Assembly (NCBI GenBank): GCA_944389585.1
Contig: CALXMW010000002.1
Location: forward strand, 62,001-126,000
Reading direction: 5' to 3'
DNA: 64,000 nt
From: an uncultured Kiritimatiellota bacterium
GTDB lineage: Bacteria; Verrucomicrobiota; Kiritimatiellia; RFP12; DVOR01
Positions within the stretch are counted from its first letter, which is position 1; each line of letters opens with the position of its first letter. A program made the position numbers and the translations under genes. Shown here one piece after another: positions 39,520 to 48,470 of the stretch. The notes below the pieces were generated by a model. It was not told the DNA's origin and did not search any database. It saw nothing but the letters and a program-made list of their open reading frames with translations.

Positions 39520-41889
39520 ATGCCCAAACACGCCCTGCTCCTTGCCGCGCTCGCCCTCGCGCTGCCCCTCGCCGCAGCCGGGGAAGGCGGCGTCGAAGAC
39601 TCCGTGCGCGAGGCCATCGGGCTGGACTCGCTCGCCCGCGCCGCCGGCGAGCGCCTCTCCGTCACGGCCGACCACATGGGCGCCGACCACAAGACCGGGC
39701 GCGTGACGCTCGAGGGCAACGTGCGCATGCGCTTCGCCGACGTCACCCTCACCTGCGACCGGGCCACCTACGACCAAGCCACCGGCGACGTCCACGCCCA
39801 GGGCGACGTCCGCCTCCGCTCGCTCTCCGGCGGCAGCTGGGCGGGCGAAAGCCTCAGCTTCAACCACCGCACCGGCGCCGGGCTCATGGGCGCCGGGCTC
39901 GTGCGCCTGGGCGCCTTCGGCGTCAAGGCCCCCGAAGGCGCCGCCCGCGACGACGAGGGCACCCTCCACGCCAAGAACGTCACCCTCACCACCTGCGTCA
40001 ACGAGGCCCCCGAAGACTGGCACTGGTCCGTCACCGGCACCGGGCGCTACCGCCAGGGCGAGTTCCTGGAGCTGCGCAACGCCACCGCCCGCCTCTTCGG
40101 CCTGCCCCTGCTCTGGGCCCCCTACTACTACCGCGACCTCAACACCCACTACGGCTGGCGCATCCTCCCGGGCTACTCCGGCGACTGGGGCGCCTACCTC
40201 CGCCTGGGCTACGTCTACCCCATCGCCGGCAGCCTCGCCGCCGGGCGCCACCTCTACGGCAAAAGCCAGCTCGACCTGCGCAGCGAGCGCGGCGTCGGCG
40301 TCGGCCAAGAGCTCACCTGGAACACCGAGGGCGGGCTCTTCGGCGAAGGCACGCGCCAATGGGGCCGCCTCTCGCTCTACTACGCCTACGACATCGAGGA
40401 CCAAGAGGCCGCCGACCGCAACTGGAACTCCACCTACGACGAGAACCGCTGGACCATCGGCCTCAAGGAGCGCCTCGACTTCTCCCCGCGCGACTTCCTG
40501 CACATCGAGGGCGAGAAGGTCAGCGACTCCCAATTCCGCGGCGACTACAACGAGGCCGCCGTCCGCGCCTCCTCCCAGCCCCTCGGCGTCGCCAACTACG
40601 AGCACCGCGAGAACGCCTGGGTCACCTCGCTCGCCCTCATGGGCCCCCTCGACACCTTCTACGCCGGCGTCCGCCGCCTCCCCGAGCTCCGCCTCGACCT
40701 CCTCCCCCAGCGCCTCCTCGGCATCGACAAGCTCTACTACGAATCCCAGACCGCCGCCGGCTACCTCCGCCGCCAGCCCGCCAAATACGACGCCGCCTTC
40801 ACCGGGCGCTACACCTACGACCTCGGCAACTGGGCCTACTACGACACCTTCCGCCTCGACACCCGCCACCTCATCCGCCGCCCCATCGCCCTCGCCCAAG
40901 GCCTCACCCTCACCCCCCGCCTCGGCTGGCGCGGCACCTACTACGCCGACTCCCCCGACGGCTCCAGCCTCTTCCGCTCCCTCTTCGAGCTCGGCGCCAC
41001 CCTCCAGGCCCGCCTCTGGCGCGACTACGGCCGCCACCGCCACACCCTCACGCCCTACCTCGACCTCACCTACGTCCCCGGCTCCCAAGACGGCCCCCAA
41101 GACCAACCCTACGCCTTCGACCGCCTTGACCAAGAATACGAATGGCGCGACCGCTACCGCTCCGACGGCCTCACCCCCACCCACCGCTACGCCGGCCTCC
41201 GCTTCGGCCTCAAAAACACCCTCCAGCGCCGCAACCCCGACACCGGGCTCCTCTCCCCCCTCCTCGACGCCGACCTCTACGGCGTCTGGGTCTTCCAAAC
41301 CCAAGACCACTGGACGCGCTGGCGCCGCTACGAGCAACCCGGCCGCGGCAACCTCGCCAAACCCGCCCGCCGCGTCAAGGAAGACACCGGGCTGCGCGTC
41401 ATCGGCCTCGAGGCCACCTACAAACCCTTCCGCCACCTCACCCTCGTCAACGACTTCCAATACGACCCCGAAAACTCCCGCCTCGCCCTCTGGGACGTCA
41501 CCCTGCGCTACGCCCTCGACCCCATCACCCTCTACGCCGGCTACCTCCGCCGCCACCACGACCTCTACGACTACTACTGGGCCGACGAAGTCAAAGACGA
41601 GCTCGTCCACGCCGGCTTCATCCACCACCTCTGCGACCTCATCGACTACTCCGCCTACGCCCGCTACAACCTCGAACACTCCGACCTCGACGAAATCGGC
41701 GGCTTCATCCAATACAACCTCGACTGCCTCTCCTTCCGCCTCAACACCCGCTACCTCCCCAAATACTACTCCGACGACGGCTGGAAACACGGCTCCGAGT
41801 TCCGCATCTCCTTCGAGCTCTGGCTCCGCGCCTTCCCCAAAGAAGAGACCGAAGACTGGATGGACTGGGCCTCCATCGCCGACTATTGA
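39520..41889 (+). CDS. lptD: LptD-like LPS assembly outer-membrane protein
   Basis: 789 residues. Signal peptide of 20 residues ending A-A-A-G. Residues about 45-160 form the OstA/LptA-like beta-jellyroll (G-R-V-T-L-E-G-N-V-R and A-Q-G-D-V-R-L); the rest is a beta-barrel with many aromatic-flanked strands and the typical L-L-W-A-P-Y-Y-Y-R region. It should insert LPS in the outer leaflet, implying an LPS-bearing outer membrane. It lies 13 bases after rng. Confidence 0.88.
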   Translation: MPKHALLLAALALALPLAAAGEGGVEDSVREAIGLDSLARAAGERLSVTADHMGADHKTGRVTLEGNVRMRFADVTLTCDRATYDQATGDVHAQGDVRLRSLSGGSWAGESLSFNHRTGAGLMGAGLVRLGAFGVKAPEGAARDDEGTLHAKNVTLTTCVNEAPEDWHWSVTGTGRYRQGEFLELRNATARLFGLPLLWAPYYYRDLNTHYGWRILPGYSGDWGAYLRLGYVYPIAGSLAAGRHLYGKSQLDLRSERGVGVGQELTWNTEGGLFGEGTRQWGRLSLYYAYDIEDQEAADRNWNSTYDENRWTIGLKERLDFSPRDFLHIEGEKVSDSQFRGDYNEAAVRASSQPLGVANYEHRENAWVTSLALMGPLDTFYAGVRRLPELRLDLLPQRLLGIDKLYYESQTAAGYLRRQPAKYDAAFTGRYTYDLGNWAYYDTFRLDTRHLIRRPIALAQGLTLTPRLGWRGTYYADSPDGSSLFRSLFELGATLQARLWRDYGRHRHTLTPYLDLTYVPGSQDGPQDQPYAFDRLDQEYEWRDRYRSDGLTPTHRYAGLRFGLKNTLQRRNPDTGLLSPLLDADLYGVWVFQTQDHWTRWRRYEQPGRGNLAKPARRVKEDTGLRVIGLEATYKPFRHLTLVNDFQYDPENSRLALWDVTLRYALDPITLYAGYLRRHHDLYDYYWADEVKDELVHAGFIHHLCDLIDYSAYARYNLEHSDLDEIGGFIQYNLDCLSFRLNTRYLPKYYSDDGWKHGSEFRISFELWLRAFPKEETEDWMDWASIADY

Positions 41890-41894
41890 CACCT

Positions 41895-41971
41895 GCGCCT
41901 GTAGCTCAGCCGGACAGAGCAGCGGCCTTCTAAGCCGCGGGTCGGGGGTTCGAACCCCTCCAGGCGCGCCA
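41895..41971 (+). tRNA. tRNA-Arg (anticodon UCU)
   Basis: 77 bases: acceptor GCGCCTG with CAGGCGC, D-arm TAGCTCAGCCGGACAGAGC, anticodon loop CTTCTAA giving UCU, T-loop GTTCGAACC, encoded CCA. It begins only five bases after the lptD stop, so it is likely processed from the rodA-rng-lptD transcript. Confidence 0.95.
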
Positions 41972-42022
41972 CCCCAGCAAGCACCCCACCCCGCCGCGAA
42001 ACCGCCGCCGGCAAAATAAAGC

Positions 42023-42050
42023 TTGCCCCCCCCCGAACTTATGCTACCTT
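42023..42050 (+). promoter_or_regulatory. Promoter with a C9 tract, upstream of PEP-CTERM gene 5
   Basis: TTGCCC (42023-42028), 16-base spacer, TACCTT (42045-42050) with TGC in front. Nine consecutive C residues run from the -35 into the spacer, so slippage would change spacing. Confidence 0.5.
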
Positions 42051-42097
42051 ATGAACCGTTCCGCGAGGATTGTCCCCGCAGAACGGGAGACCCCATC

Positions 42098-42733
42098 ATG
42101 AAACACATCCTCTTCGCCACCGCCCTCCTCCTCGCCGGCGCCGCCGGCGCCCTCACCCACAGCTGGAAGCCCACCTTCGCCGGTGACGCCGCCACCGCCG
42201 CCACCGCCATCCAAGACGTCGACTTCACGCAAGACATCACCTTCACCATCAGCTACACCATCGCCAGCGGCTTCACCATCGGCAACGGCAACCCCGCCGG
42301 CAACGTCTTCGTCGCCGCCTGGAACGGCGACGCCTCCTTCCTGAACGACGGCGACCCCGGCTACAACTACGTCACCCTCCGAAGCGTCTCCAACTCCCCG
42401 CGCATCGTCACCAACGACGACTCCCACTACGACAACACGACCAACGTCACCGGCGCCTTCGACGAAGGCACGCACACCCTCACCATCACCCTCAACGTGG
42501 CCGGCAAGACCGGCACCTTCACCCTCGACAACGGCGCCGCCACCGCGATCGGCTTCAGCGGCATCACCGACGTCTCCTTCGGCGACACCCTCGACCTCTC
42601 CGTCTACAACCGCGAGGGCCTCACCTTCGGCGACATCGCCGTCACCTACGCCACCACCGTCCCCGAGCCCACCGCGCTGGCCCTCCTCGCCCTGGGCGTG
42701 GCCGGCGTGGCCCTCCGCCGCCGCGCGGCCTAA
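42098..42733 (+). CDS. PEP-CTERM protein 5
   Basis: 211 residues: signal peptide M-K-H-I-L-F-A-T-A-L ending A-G-A, a beta-rich body of concanavalin/LamG-like look (T-L-T-I-T-L-N-V-A-G-K-T-G-T-F-T-L), and V-P-E-P-T, hydrophobic helix, R-R-R-A-A. Unlike the island copies, the whole gene is GC-rich, and no cassette protein precedes it. The tag is nearly the same as in the island proteins, so one exosortase should handle all. Confidence 0.87.
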   Translation: MKHILFATALLLAGAAGALTHSWKPTFAGDAATAATAIQDVDFTQDITFTISYTIASGFTIGNGNPAGNVFVAAWNGDASFLNDGDPGYNYVTLRSVSNSPRIVTNDDSHYDNTTNVTGAFDEGTHTLTITLNVAGKTGTFTLDNGAATAIGFSGITDVSFGDTLDLSVYNREGLTFGDIAVTYATTVPEPTALALLALGVAGVALRRRAA

Positions 42734-42754
42734 GCGCCCCACGCGCAACACGTC

Positions 42755-42787
42755 GCAAGCCCCGGCCCCGCCGGGGCTTGCTTTTTT
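42755..42787 (+). terminator. Terminator of PEP-CTERM gene 5
   Basis: GCAAGCCCCGG stem with a short C-rich loop, followed by T6. Confidence 0.9.
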
Positions 42788-42809
42788 GCGGGGCGCGGCG
42801 CGATTGCGA

Positions 42810-42838
42810 TTGACAGGGGTGGCCCCTTTTGGCATACT
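42810..42838 (+). promoter_or_regulatory. Promoter of the hydrogenase operon
   Basis: TTGACA (42810-42815), 17-base spacer, CATACT (42833-42838) with TGG before it. The leader of about 50 bases contains AAGGAGAG seven bases before the ATG at 42894. Confidence 0.75.
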
Positions 42839-42893
42839 GGCAATACTAGTCTTGGGGGTTCGCCCCGCGCCCACAGAAAAAGGAGAGAGTTTC

Positions 42894-43373
42894 ATGGGTC
42901 AGGAAGTGAAGACGCTGACGCCCGAACTGCGCGCGTTCATCGAGGAATGGAAGCCGAAGCCGGGCAATCTGATCATGGTGCTGCACCGCGTGCAGCAGAC
43001 CTACGGCTACATGCCGCGCGAGATCGTCCTGGAGCTGGCCGAGCTGCTGGGCGTGCCGCTGGCGAAGATCTACGGCGTCATCACCTTCTACAACTTCTTC
43101 AAGCTCAAGCAGCCCGGGCGCAACCTCATCCAGGTGTGCCTGGGCACGGCCTGCTACCTCAAGGGCGGCGACGACATCATGAAGGCCCTCGAGCAGGAGC
43201 TCGGCGTGGGCGTGAACACGGTGACGCCCGACGGCGAGTTCTCCACCGAGGCGGTGCGCTGCCTGGGCTGCTGCGGCCTGGCCCCCGTCATCGTCATCAA
43301 CGGCGAGGTCTTCGGCAAGGTCACCAAGGCGGCCCTGCCCGGCATCCTCGACAAGTTCCGCGCGAAGCACTGA
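42894..43373 (+). CDS. hndA: NAD-linked [FeFe] hydrogenase small subunit (NuoE-like)
   Basis: 159 residues, thioredoxin-like [2Fe-2S] protein of the NuoE/HndA family. Cluster cysteines C-L-G-T-A-C and C-L-G-C-C with the family spacing, preceded by the helical Y-G-Y-M-P-R-E and G-V-I-T-F-Y-N-F-F segment. It passes electrons between the flavin subunit and the hydrogenase. First gene of a three-gene operon with the catalytic subunits. Confidence 0.9.
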   Translation: MGQEVKTLTPELRAFIEEWKPKPGNLIMVLHRVQQTYGYMPREIVLELAELLGVPLAKIYGVITFYNFFKLKQPGRNLIQVCLGTACYLKGGDDIMKALEQELGVGVNTVTPDGEFSTEAVRCLGCCGLAPVIVINGEVFGKVTKAALPGILDKFRAKH

Positions 43374-43386
43374 AAGGGGGCGACAG

Positions 43387-45246
43387 ATGGCTGAGAAACT
43401 TTCCCGCGAGAGCCTCGACGCGCTGCGCGCGCGCCTGGAGGCCGAGAACAAGCAGGCCGAGCAGGGCGGGCGCAAATACGTCATGGTCTGCGGCGGCACC
43501 GCCTGCGACTCCAACGGCGGCCTGGCCCTCTACGCCGCCCTCGTCAAGGCCGCCGAGTACGCCGGGGCCAACGTGCGCATCGTGCGCACCGGCTGCATGG
43601 GCTTCTGCGAGCGCGGCCCCATCGTCAAGGTGCTGCCCGACGACACCTTCTACGTGGACGTCAAGCCCGAGGACGCCGCCGCCATCATCAACGAGCACAT
43701 CGTCGGCGGCCAGGTCGTCACCCGCCTGCTCTACGACAAATCCCAGGCCGAGGCCGGGAGCGCCGGGCACGACATCGACTTCTATGCCAAGCAACAGCGC
43801 ATCGTCCTGCGCCACTGCGGCCTCATCGACCCCGAGAAAATCGAGGACTACATCGCCCACGACGGCTACGCCGGCCTGGAAAAGGCCCTCTTCGAGATGA
43901 CCCCGCAGGGCATCATCGACGAGATCCTCGCCTCCGGCCTGCGCGGGCGCGGCGGCGCCGGCTTCCCCACCGGCAAGAAATGGCAGTTCTCCGCCGGTGT
44001 CCAGGCCGACCAGAAGTACATCGTCTGCAACGCCGACGAAGGCGACCCCGGCGCGTACATGGATCGCTCCACCCTCGAGGGCGACCCCCACGCCATCCTC
44101 GAGGCGATGATGATCGCCGGGCGCGCCACCGGCGCCACCAAAGGCTTCATCTACATCCGCGCCGAGTACCCCCTGGCCATCAAGCGCCTCCAGATCGCCA
44201 TCGACCAGGCGCGCGCGTGGGGCCTGCTAGGCTGTGAGAACATCCTGGGCAGCGACTTCACCTTCGACATCGAGCTGCGCTTCGGCGCGGGCGCCTTCGT
44301 CTGCGGCGAGGAGACCGCCCTCCTGGCCTCCATCGAGGGCAAACGCGGCCAGCCCACCCCCCGCCCCCCCTTCCCCGCCGTCAAAGGCCTCTGGGGCAAG
44401 CCCACCATCATCAACAACGTCGAGACGCTCGCCAACGTCGCGGTCATCATCACCAAGGGCGCCAAGTGGTTCAGCTCCATCGGCACGGCCACCAGCAAAG
44501 GCACCAAGGTCTTCGCCCTCACCGGCAAGGTCAAGAACTCCGGCCTCATCGAGGTGCCCATGGGCATCACCCTGCGCGAGATCATCTTCGACATCGGCGG
44601 GGGCATCCCCAACGGCCGCAAGTTCAAGGCCGCGCAGACCGGCGGGCCCTCCGGCGGCATGATCCCGCCCGAATACCTGGACATGCCCATCGACTACGAA
44701 TCGCTGGCCAAGATCGGCTCCATCGTCGGCTCCGGCGGCCTCATCGTGATGGACGACACCGACTGCATCGTGGACGTGGCGAAGTTCTACCTCGAGTTCA
44801 CCGTCGACGAAAGCTGCGGCAAATGCATGCCCTGCCGCATCGGCGGGCGCGCCCTCCTCAACGCCCTCACCCGCATCTCCGAAGGCCGCGGCGAGCCCGC
44901 CGACGTCCAGAAGATGAAAGACATCTGCCAGGCCATGGCCCGCGCCTCGCTCTGCGGCCTGGGGCAGACCGCCTCCAACCCCGTCCAAGCCATGCTGCGC
45001 TACTTCATGGACGAGGTCCAGGCGCACATCGAAGACAAGCGCTGCCCCGCCGGCAAGTGCAAGAAGCTGGTGCAATACCGCATCAACCCCGAACGCTGCG
45101 TCGGCTGCACCGCCTGCGCCCGCGTCTGCCCCGTCGGCGCCATCGCCGGCAAGGTGCGCGAGAAGCACGCGATCGACCCGGCCAAGTGCGTCAAATGCGG
45201 CCAATGCTACAACACCTGCAAGCTGCACGCCATCGAGATCGCCTGA
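43387..45246 (+). CDS. hndC: NAD-linked [FeFe] hydrogenase flavin subunit (NuoF-like)
   Basis: 619 residues. N-terminal [2Fe-2S] thioredoxin-like domain (C-G-G-T-A-C and T-G-C-M-G-F-C, about 32-75), NuoF FMN/NAD domain (G-R-G-G-A-G-F-P-T-G and N-A-D-E-G-D-P-G-A-Y), SLBB region, [4Fe-4S] site S-C-G-K-C-M-P-C-R, and two C-terminal ferredoxin clusters (C-V-G-C-T-A-C-A-R-V-C-P, C-V-K-C-G-Q-C). The N-terminal domain takes the place of a separate HndB subunit. It is the NAD(H) and probable electron-bifurcation site. It lies 13 bases after hndA. Confidence 0.92.
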   Translation: MAEKLSRESLDALRARLEAENKQAEQGGRKYVMVCGGTACDSNGGLALYAALVKAAEYAGANVRIVRTGCMGFCERGPIVKVLPDDTFYVDVKPEDAAAIINEHIVGGQVVTRLLYDKSQAEAGSAGHDIDFYAKQQRIVLRHCGLIDPEKIEDYIAHDGYAGLEKALFEMTPQGIIDEILASGLRGRGGAGFPTGKKWQFSAGVQADQKYIVCNADEGDPGAYMDRSTLEGDPHAILEAMMIAGRATGATKGFIYIRAEYPLAIKRLQIAIDQARAWGLLGCENILGSDFTFDIELRFGAGAFVCGEETALLASIEGKRGQPTPRPPFPAVKGLWGKPTIINNVETLANVAVIITKGAKWFSSIGTATSKGTKVFALTGKVKNSGLIEVPMGITLREIIFDIGGGIPNGRKFKAAQTGGPSGGMIPPEYLDMPIDYESLAKIGSIVGSGGLIVMDDTDCIVDVAKFYLEFTVDESCGKCMPCRIGGRALLNALTRISEGRGEPADVQKMKDICQAMARASLCGLGQTASNPVQAMLRYFMDEVQAHIEDKRCPAGKCKKLVQYRINPERCVGCTACARVCPVGAIAGKVREKHAIDPAKCVKCGQCYNTCKLHAIEIA

Positions 45247-45259
45247 GGAGGAGCGCGCC

Positions 45260-47017
45260 ATGGAACAGAAACTCGTCCACCTGGAAATCAACGGCATCGC
45301 CGTCGAGGTGCCCGCCGGCACCACCATCCTCGACGCCGCCAAAAAGGTCGCCGTCAAGATCCCCACCCTCTGCCACCACCCCGACGTCAAGGCCTGGGCC
45401 GCCTGCGGCATCTGCGTCGTGCGCAACGGCGACAGCCCCAAACTCCTGCGCGCCTGCTGCACCGAGGTCGCCGAGGGCATGAAGATCACCACCCACGACC
45501 CCGACATCGTCCAAATCCGCAAGACGGTCATCCAGCTCATCCTCAGCACCCACCCGCAGGACTGCCTCAAATGCCCCCGCTCCGGCGTCTGCGAGCTCCA
45601 GCGCGTGGCCACCGACTTCGGTATCCGCGAGGCCCCCTTCCCCCGCCCCGCCATCGAGCACGTCGAGCGCGACGAAAGCACCCCCTCCATCGTCCTGGAC
45701 CCCGACAAGTGCATCAAATGCGGCCGCTGCGCCATCGTCTGCCAAGAAATGCAGAACGTCTGGGCCCTCGAGTTCATCGGCCGCGGCGAGCGCATGAAGA
45801 TCGCCCCCGCCGCCGGCGTCCCCCTCAACGACTCGCCCTGCATCAAATGCGGCCAATGCTCCGCCCACTGCCCCGTCGGCGCCATCTACGAGCGCGACGA
45901 GACGGCCCAGGTCTGGGACGCCCTGCGCGACCCCCAGCGCTTCACCGCCGTCCAGATCGCCCCCGCCGTCCGCGTCGCCCTCGGCGAGGCCTTCGGCATG
46001 AAGCCCGGCGCCCTCTCCACCGGCAAAATCTACACCGCCCTGCGCCGCCTCGGCTTCCAGGCCGTCTTCGACACCAACTTCTCGGCCGACCTCACCATCA
46101 TGGAGGAAGGCACCGAGTTCGTCAACCGCCTCACCCAAGGCGGCGAACTGCCCCTCATCACCTCCTGCTGCCCCTCGTGGACCGACTGGATGGAGAAGTA
46201 CGCCGCCGACTTCATCCCCAACTTCTCCACCGCCAAGAGCCCCCAGCAGATGCTCGGCGTCATGGCCAAGACCTACTTCGCCCAAAAGATGGGCCTCGAC
46301 CCCGCCCGCATCCACCTCACCTCCATCATGCCCTGCACGGCCAAGAAATACGAGATCACCCGCTCCGAGGAAATGCACGCCTCCGGCCACCAGGACGTCG
46401 ACGTCGTCCTCACCACCCGCGAGCTCGCGCGCATGATCAAGATCGCCGGCCTGGACTTCAACAACCTCCCCGACAGCCAGGCCGATTCCATCCTCGGCGA
46501 GTACACCGGCGCCGGCACCCTCTTCGGCGCCACCGGCGGCGTCATGGAGGCCGCCCTGCGCACCGCCTACCACCTCATCACCGGGGACGAGCTCGCCGAC
46601 GTCGACTTCAAGCAAGTCCGCGGCCTCCAAGGCGTCAAGGAAGCCATCATCGACATCAAAGGCACCCCCGTCAGCATCGCCGTCGCCCACCAGATGGGCA
46701 ACGTCGAGGCCGTCCTCAACGCCATCCGCGACGACCGCAAGGCCGGCCGCCCCCCCCGCTGGCAGTTCATCGAGGTCATGGCCTGCCGCGGCGGCTGCAT
46801 CGGCGGCGGCGGCCAGCCCACCCTCGCCACCGACGAGATCCGCGCCATGCGCATGGAGGGCCTCTACCAGGACGACCGCCAATCCGCCCGCCGCTGCTCC
46901 CACCAAAACCCCCAGATCAAAAAGATCTACGCCGACTTCCTCGGCGAGCCCTGCGGCGAAACGGCCCACCACCTCCTCCACACCCACTACACCGCCAAGC
47001 CCCTCTACACCGCCTGA
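45260..47017 (+). CDS. hndD: [FeFe] hydrogenase catalytic subunit
   Basis: 585 residues of the clostridial M3 layout: N-terminal [2Fe-2S] domain (A-A-C-G-I-C-V-V), His-ligated cluster H-P-Q-D-C-L-K-C, two [4Fe-4S] sites (C-I-K-C-G-R-C and C-I-K-C-G-Q-C), then the H-cluster motifs T-S-C-C-P-S-W (Cys303), M-P-C-T-A-K-K-Y-E (Cys359) and E-V-M-A-C-R-G-G-C (Cys509, Cys513), and the small-subunit-like tail. It makes or uses H2 in fermentation. HydEFG maturases are required but are not in the window. Confidence 0.96.
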   Translation: MEQKLVHLEINGIAVEVPAGTTILDAAKKVAVKIPTLCHHPDVKAWAACGICVVRNGDSPKLLRACCTEVAEGMKITTHDPDIVQIRKTVIQLILSTHPQDCLKCPRSGVCELQRVATDFGIREAPFPRPAIEHVERDESTPSIVLDPDKCIKCGRCAIVCQEMQNVWALEFIGRGERMKIAPAAGVPLNDSPCIKCGQCSAHCPVGAIYERDETAQVWDALRDPQRFTAVQIAPAVRVALGEAFGMKPGALSTGKIYTALRRLGFQAVFDTNFSADLTIMEEGTEFVNRLTQGGELPLITSCCPSWTDWMEKYAADFIPNFSTAKSPQQMLGVMAKTYFAQKMGLDPARIHLTSIMPCTAKKYEITRSEEMHASGHQDVDVVLTTRELARMIKIAGLDFNNLPDSQADSILGEYTGAGTLFGATGGVMEAALRTAYHLITGDELADVDFKQVRGLQGVKEAIIDIKGTPVSIAVAHQMGNVEAVLNAIRDDRKAGRPPRWQFIEVMACRGGCIGGGGQPTLATDEIRAMRMEGLYQDDRQSARRCSHQNPQIKKIYADFLGEPCGETAHHLLHTHYTAKPLYTA

Positions 47018-47040
47018 CAAGCCGCGCACGGCAAACGAAA

Positions 47041-47071
47041 GGCCCCGGGTCGCCCCGGGGCCTTCTCTTTT
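47041..47071 (+). terminator. Terminator of the hydrogenase operon
   Basis: GGCCCCGGG stem with a four-base loop, then TTCTCTTTT. Confidence 0.8.
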
Positions 47072-47083
47072 CCCACGCCGCCC

Positions 47084-47476
47084 TCAGCACGCGAACGGGT
47101 TCGGGAACAAATCCCCCAGAAACGCCCGCACCGACTCCCCACCTGGCCCCAAGGAAACCATCGCCACCTCCAGCGTCGGCCCGCAGAACTCCGCCAGCGC
47201 CTGCCGGCACGCCCCGCACGGCGGCGAGACCTTCGGCGCGGCGATCGCCAGTGCCCGGAACGCCCGGCACCCGCACGCCACCGCGTGGAACAGCGCGTTC
47301 CGCTCCGCGCACAGGCACAGGCCGTAGGAGGCGTTCTCCACGTTGCACCCCACGTACACCCGCCCGTCCTCACCCAACAGCGCCGCCCCCACCGTGAAAC
47401 GCGAGTATGGCGCGTAGGCCCGCGCGGCCGCCGCGCGCGCCTGGGCCGCCAAGGCCTCCCAATCCACCGCCGCCAT
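47084..47476 (-). CDS. cdd: Cytidine deaminase
   Basis: 130 residues, the tetrameric short form. Zinc/catalytic motifs C-A-E-R-N (Cys56, Glu58) and P-C-G-A-C-R-Q (Cys87, Cys90), with Y-A-P-Y-S-R-F-x-V-G-A-A-L at the start. It deaminates cytidine and deoxycytidine for salvage. ATG at 47476 has GAGG upstream; an ATG at 47491 overlapping the ABC stop would add five residues. Last gene of the ABC operon. Confidence 0.93.
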   Translation of the reverse strand: MAAVDWEALAAQARAAAARAYAPYSRFTVGAALLGEDGRVYVGCNVENASYGLCLCAERNALFHAVACGCRAFRALAIAAPKVSPPCGACRQALAEFCGPTLEVAMVSLGPGGESVRAFLGDLFPNPFAC

Positions 47477-47487
47477 CGCCGGGCCCC

Positions 47488-48462
47488 TCATTGCGCGTAA
47501 GGGCAACGGACCAGATGCGCGCCGACGGGCCGGAGCGCGGGCGGCATCTGGGCGCACTCGGGGCGGGCGCAGGCGCACCGCTCGGCGAAGCGGCAGCCGG
47601 GGGCGAAGTTGCCCGGGCTGGGCACCTGCCCCGGGATGGCCCGCAGTCGGCGGCCGCGCGTGGCGTGGCTGGGGAGCGCCTCGAGCAAGGCGCGGGCGTA
47701 GGGGTGCTTGGGGCCGGCGAAGAAGTCCTTCGCGGCGGCCTGCTCGACGATCTGCCCGGCGTACATCACCGCCACGCGGTCGGCCATCTTGTAGACCACG
47801 CCCATGTCGTGGGTGATGAAGATCATGCCCGAGTCCTTGCGGTGGAGCTGGAGCATGAGCTCGAGCACCTGCGCCTGGATGGTGACGTCAAGCGCGGTGG
47901 TGGGCTCGTCGGCGATGACGAGCTGAGGCTCAAGGATCAGGCACATGGCGATCATCACGCGCTGCTGCATCCCGCCCGAAAGCTCGTAGGGATAGGCGCG
48001 GATGGCGACGCGCGGGTTCTGGATGCCCACCTTGACGAGCCACTCCAGGGCGCGGGCGCGCGCGGCCTCGCGGCCAAGCCGCGGCTCGTGGATGAGGAGC
48101 GCCTCGACAATCTGGTCGCCCACGCGCACCAAGGGCGAAAGGGCCGTCATCGGATCCTGGAAGATGACGCCGATGCGCTTGCCGCGGTAGGCGCGCAGCT
48201 GGGCGATGGGCAGCTTGAGCAGGTCGACGCCGTCGAAGAGGATCTCGCCCGAGAGGATGCGCGAGGGCGGGCTGGGCAACAGGCGCGGGATGCACATGGA
48301 GCTGACGGATTTGCCGCACCCGGATTCGCCGACGACGCAGAGGATCTCGCCGCGGCGCACCTCGAAGGAGACGTCCTCGACGGTGGTGACGGCCCGGCGC
48401 GTCTCGTCGTTCTCGAAGGCGATGGTGAGGTGTTTGACCTGGAGAAGGGGCTGCTCTGCCAT
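47488..48462 (-). CDS. Oligopeptide/dipeptide ABC transporter ATP-binding protein (OppD-like)
   Basis: 324 residues. Walker A G-E-S-G-C-G-K-S, Q-loop F-Q-D-P-M-T-A-L, ABC signature L-S-G-G-M-Q-Q-R, Walker B V-I-A-D-E-P-T-T-A-L-D, switch His, and the OppD/DppD C-terminal region H-P-Y-A-R-A-L with cysteines C-R-F-A-E-R-C and C-P-Y that may hold an Fe-S cluster. ATG at 48462 follows GAGG. It pairs with the upstream permease; OppB, OppF and a binding protein are not in this operon. Confidence 0.9.
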   Translation of the reverse strand: MAEQPLLQVKHLTIAFENDETRRAVTTVEDVSFEVRRGEILCVVGESGCGKSVSSMCIPRLLPSPPSRILSGEILFDGVDLLKLPIAQLRAYRGKRIGVIFQDPMTALSPLVRVGDQIVEALLIHEPRLGREAARARALEWLVKVGIQNPRVAIRAYPYELSGGMQQRVMIAMCLILEPQLVIADEPTTALDVTIQAQVLELMLQLHRKDSGMIFITHDMGVVYKMADRVAVMYAGQIVEQAAAKDFFAGPKHPYARALLEALPSHATRGRRLRAIPGQVPSPGNFAPGCRFAERCACARPECAQMPPALRPVGAHLVRCPYAQ

Positions 48463-48470
48463 GGCGGGCC

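Noticed and set aside
47084..47578. Longer cytidine deaminase start inside the ABC ATPase gene
   Set aside because: The extra residues are Arg/Pro-rich antisense-like sequence; the family start fits ATG at 47476 or 47491.
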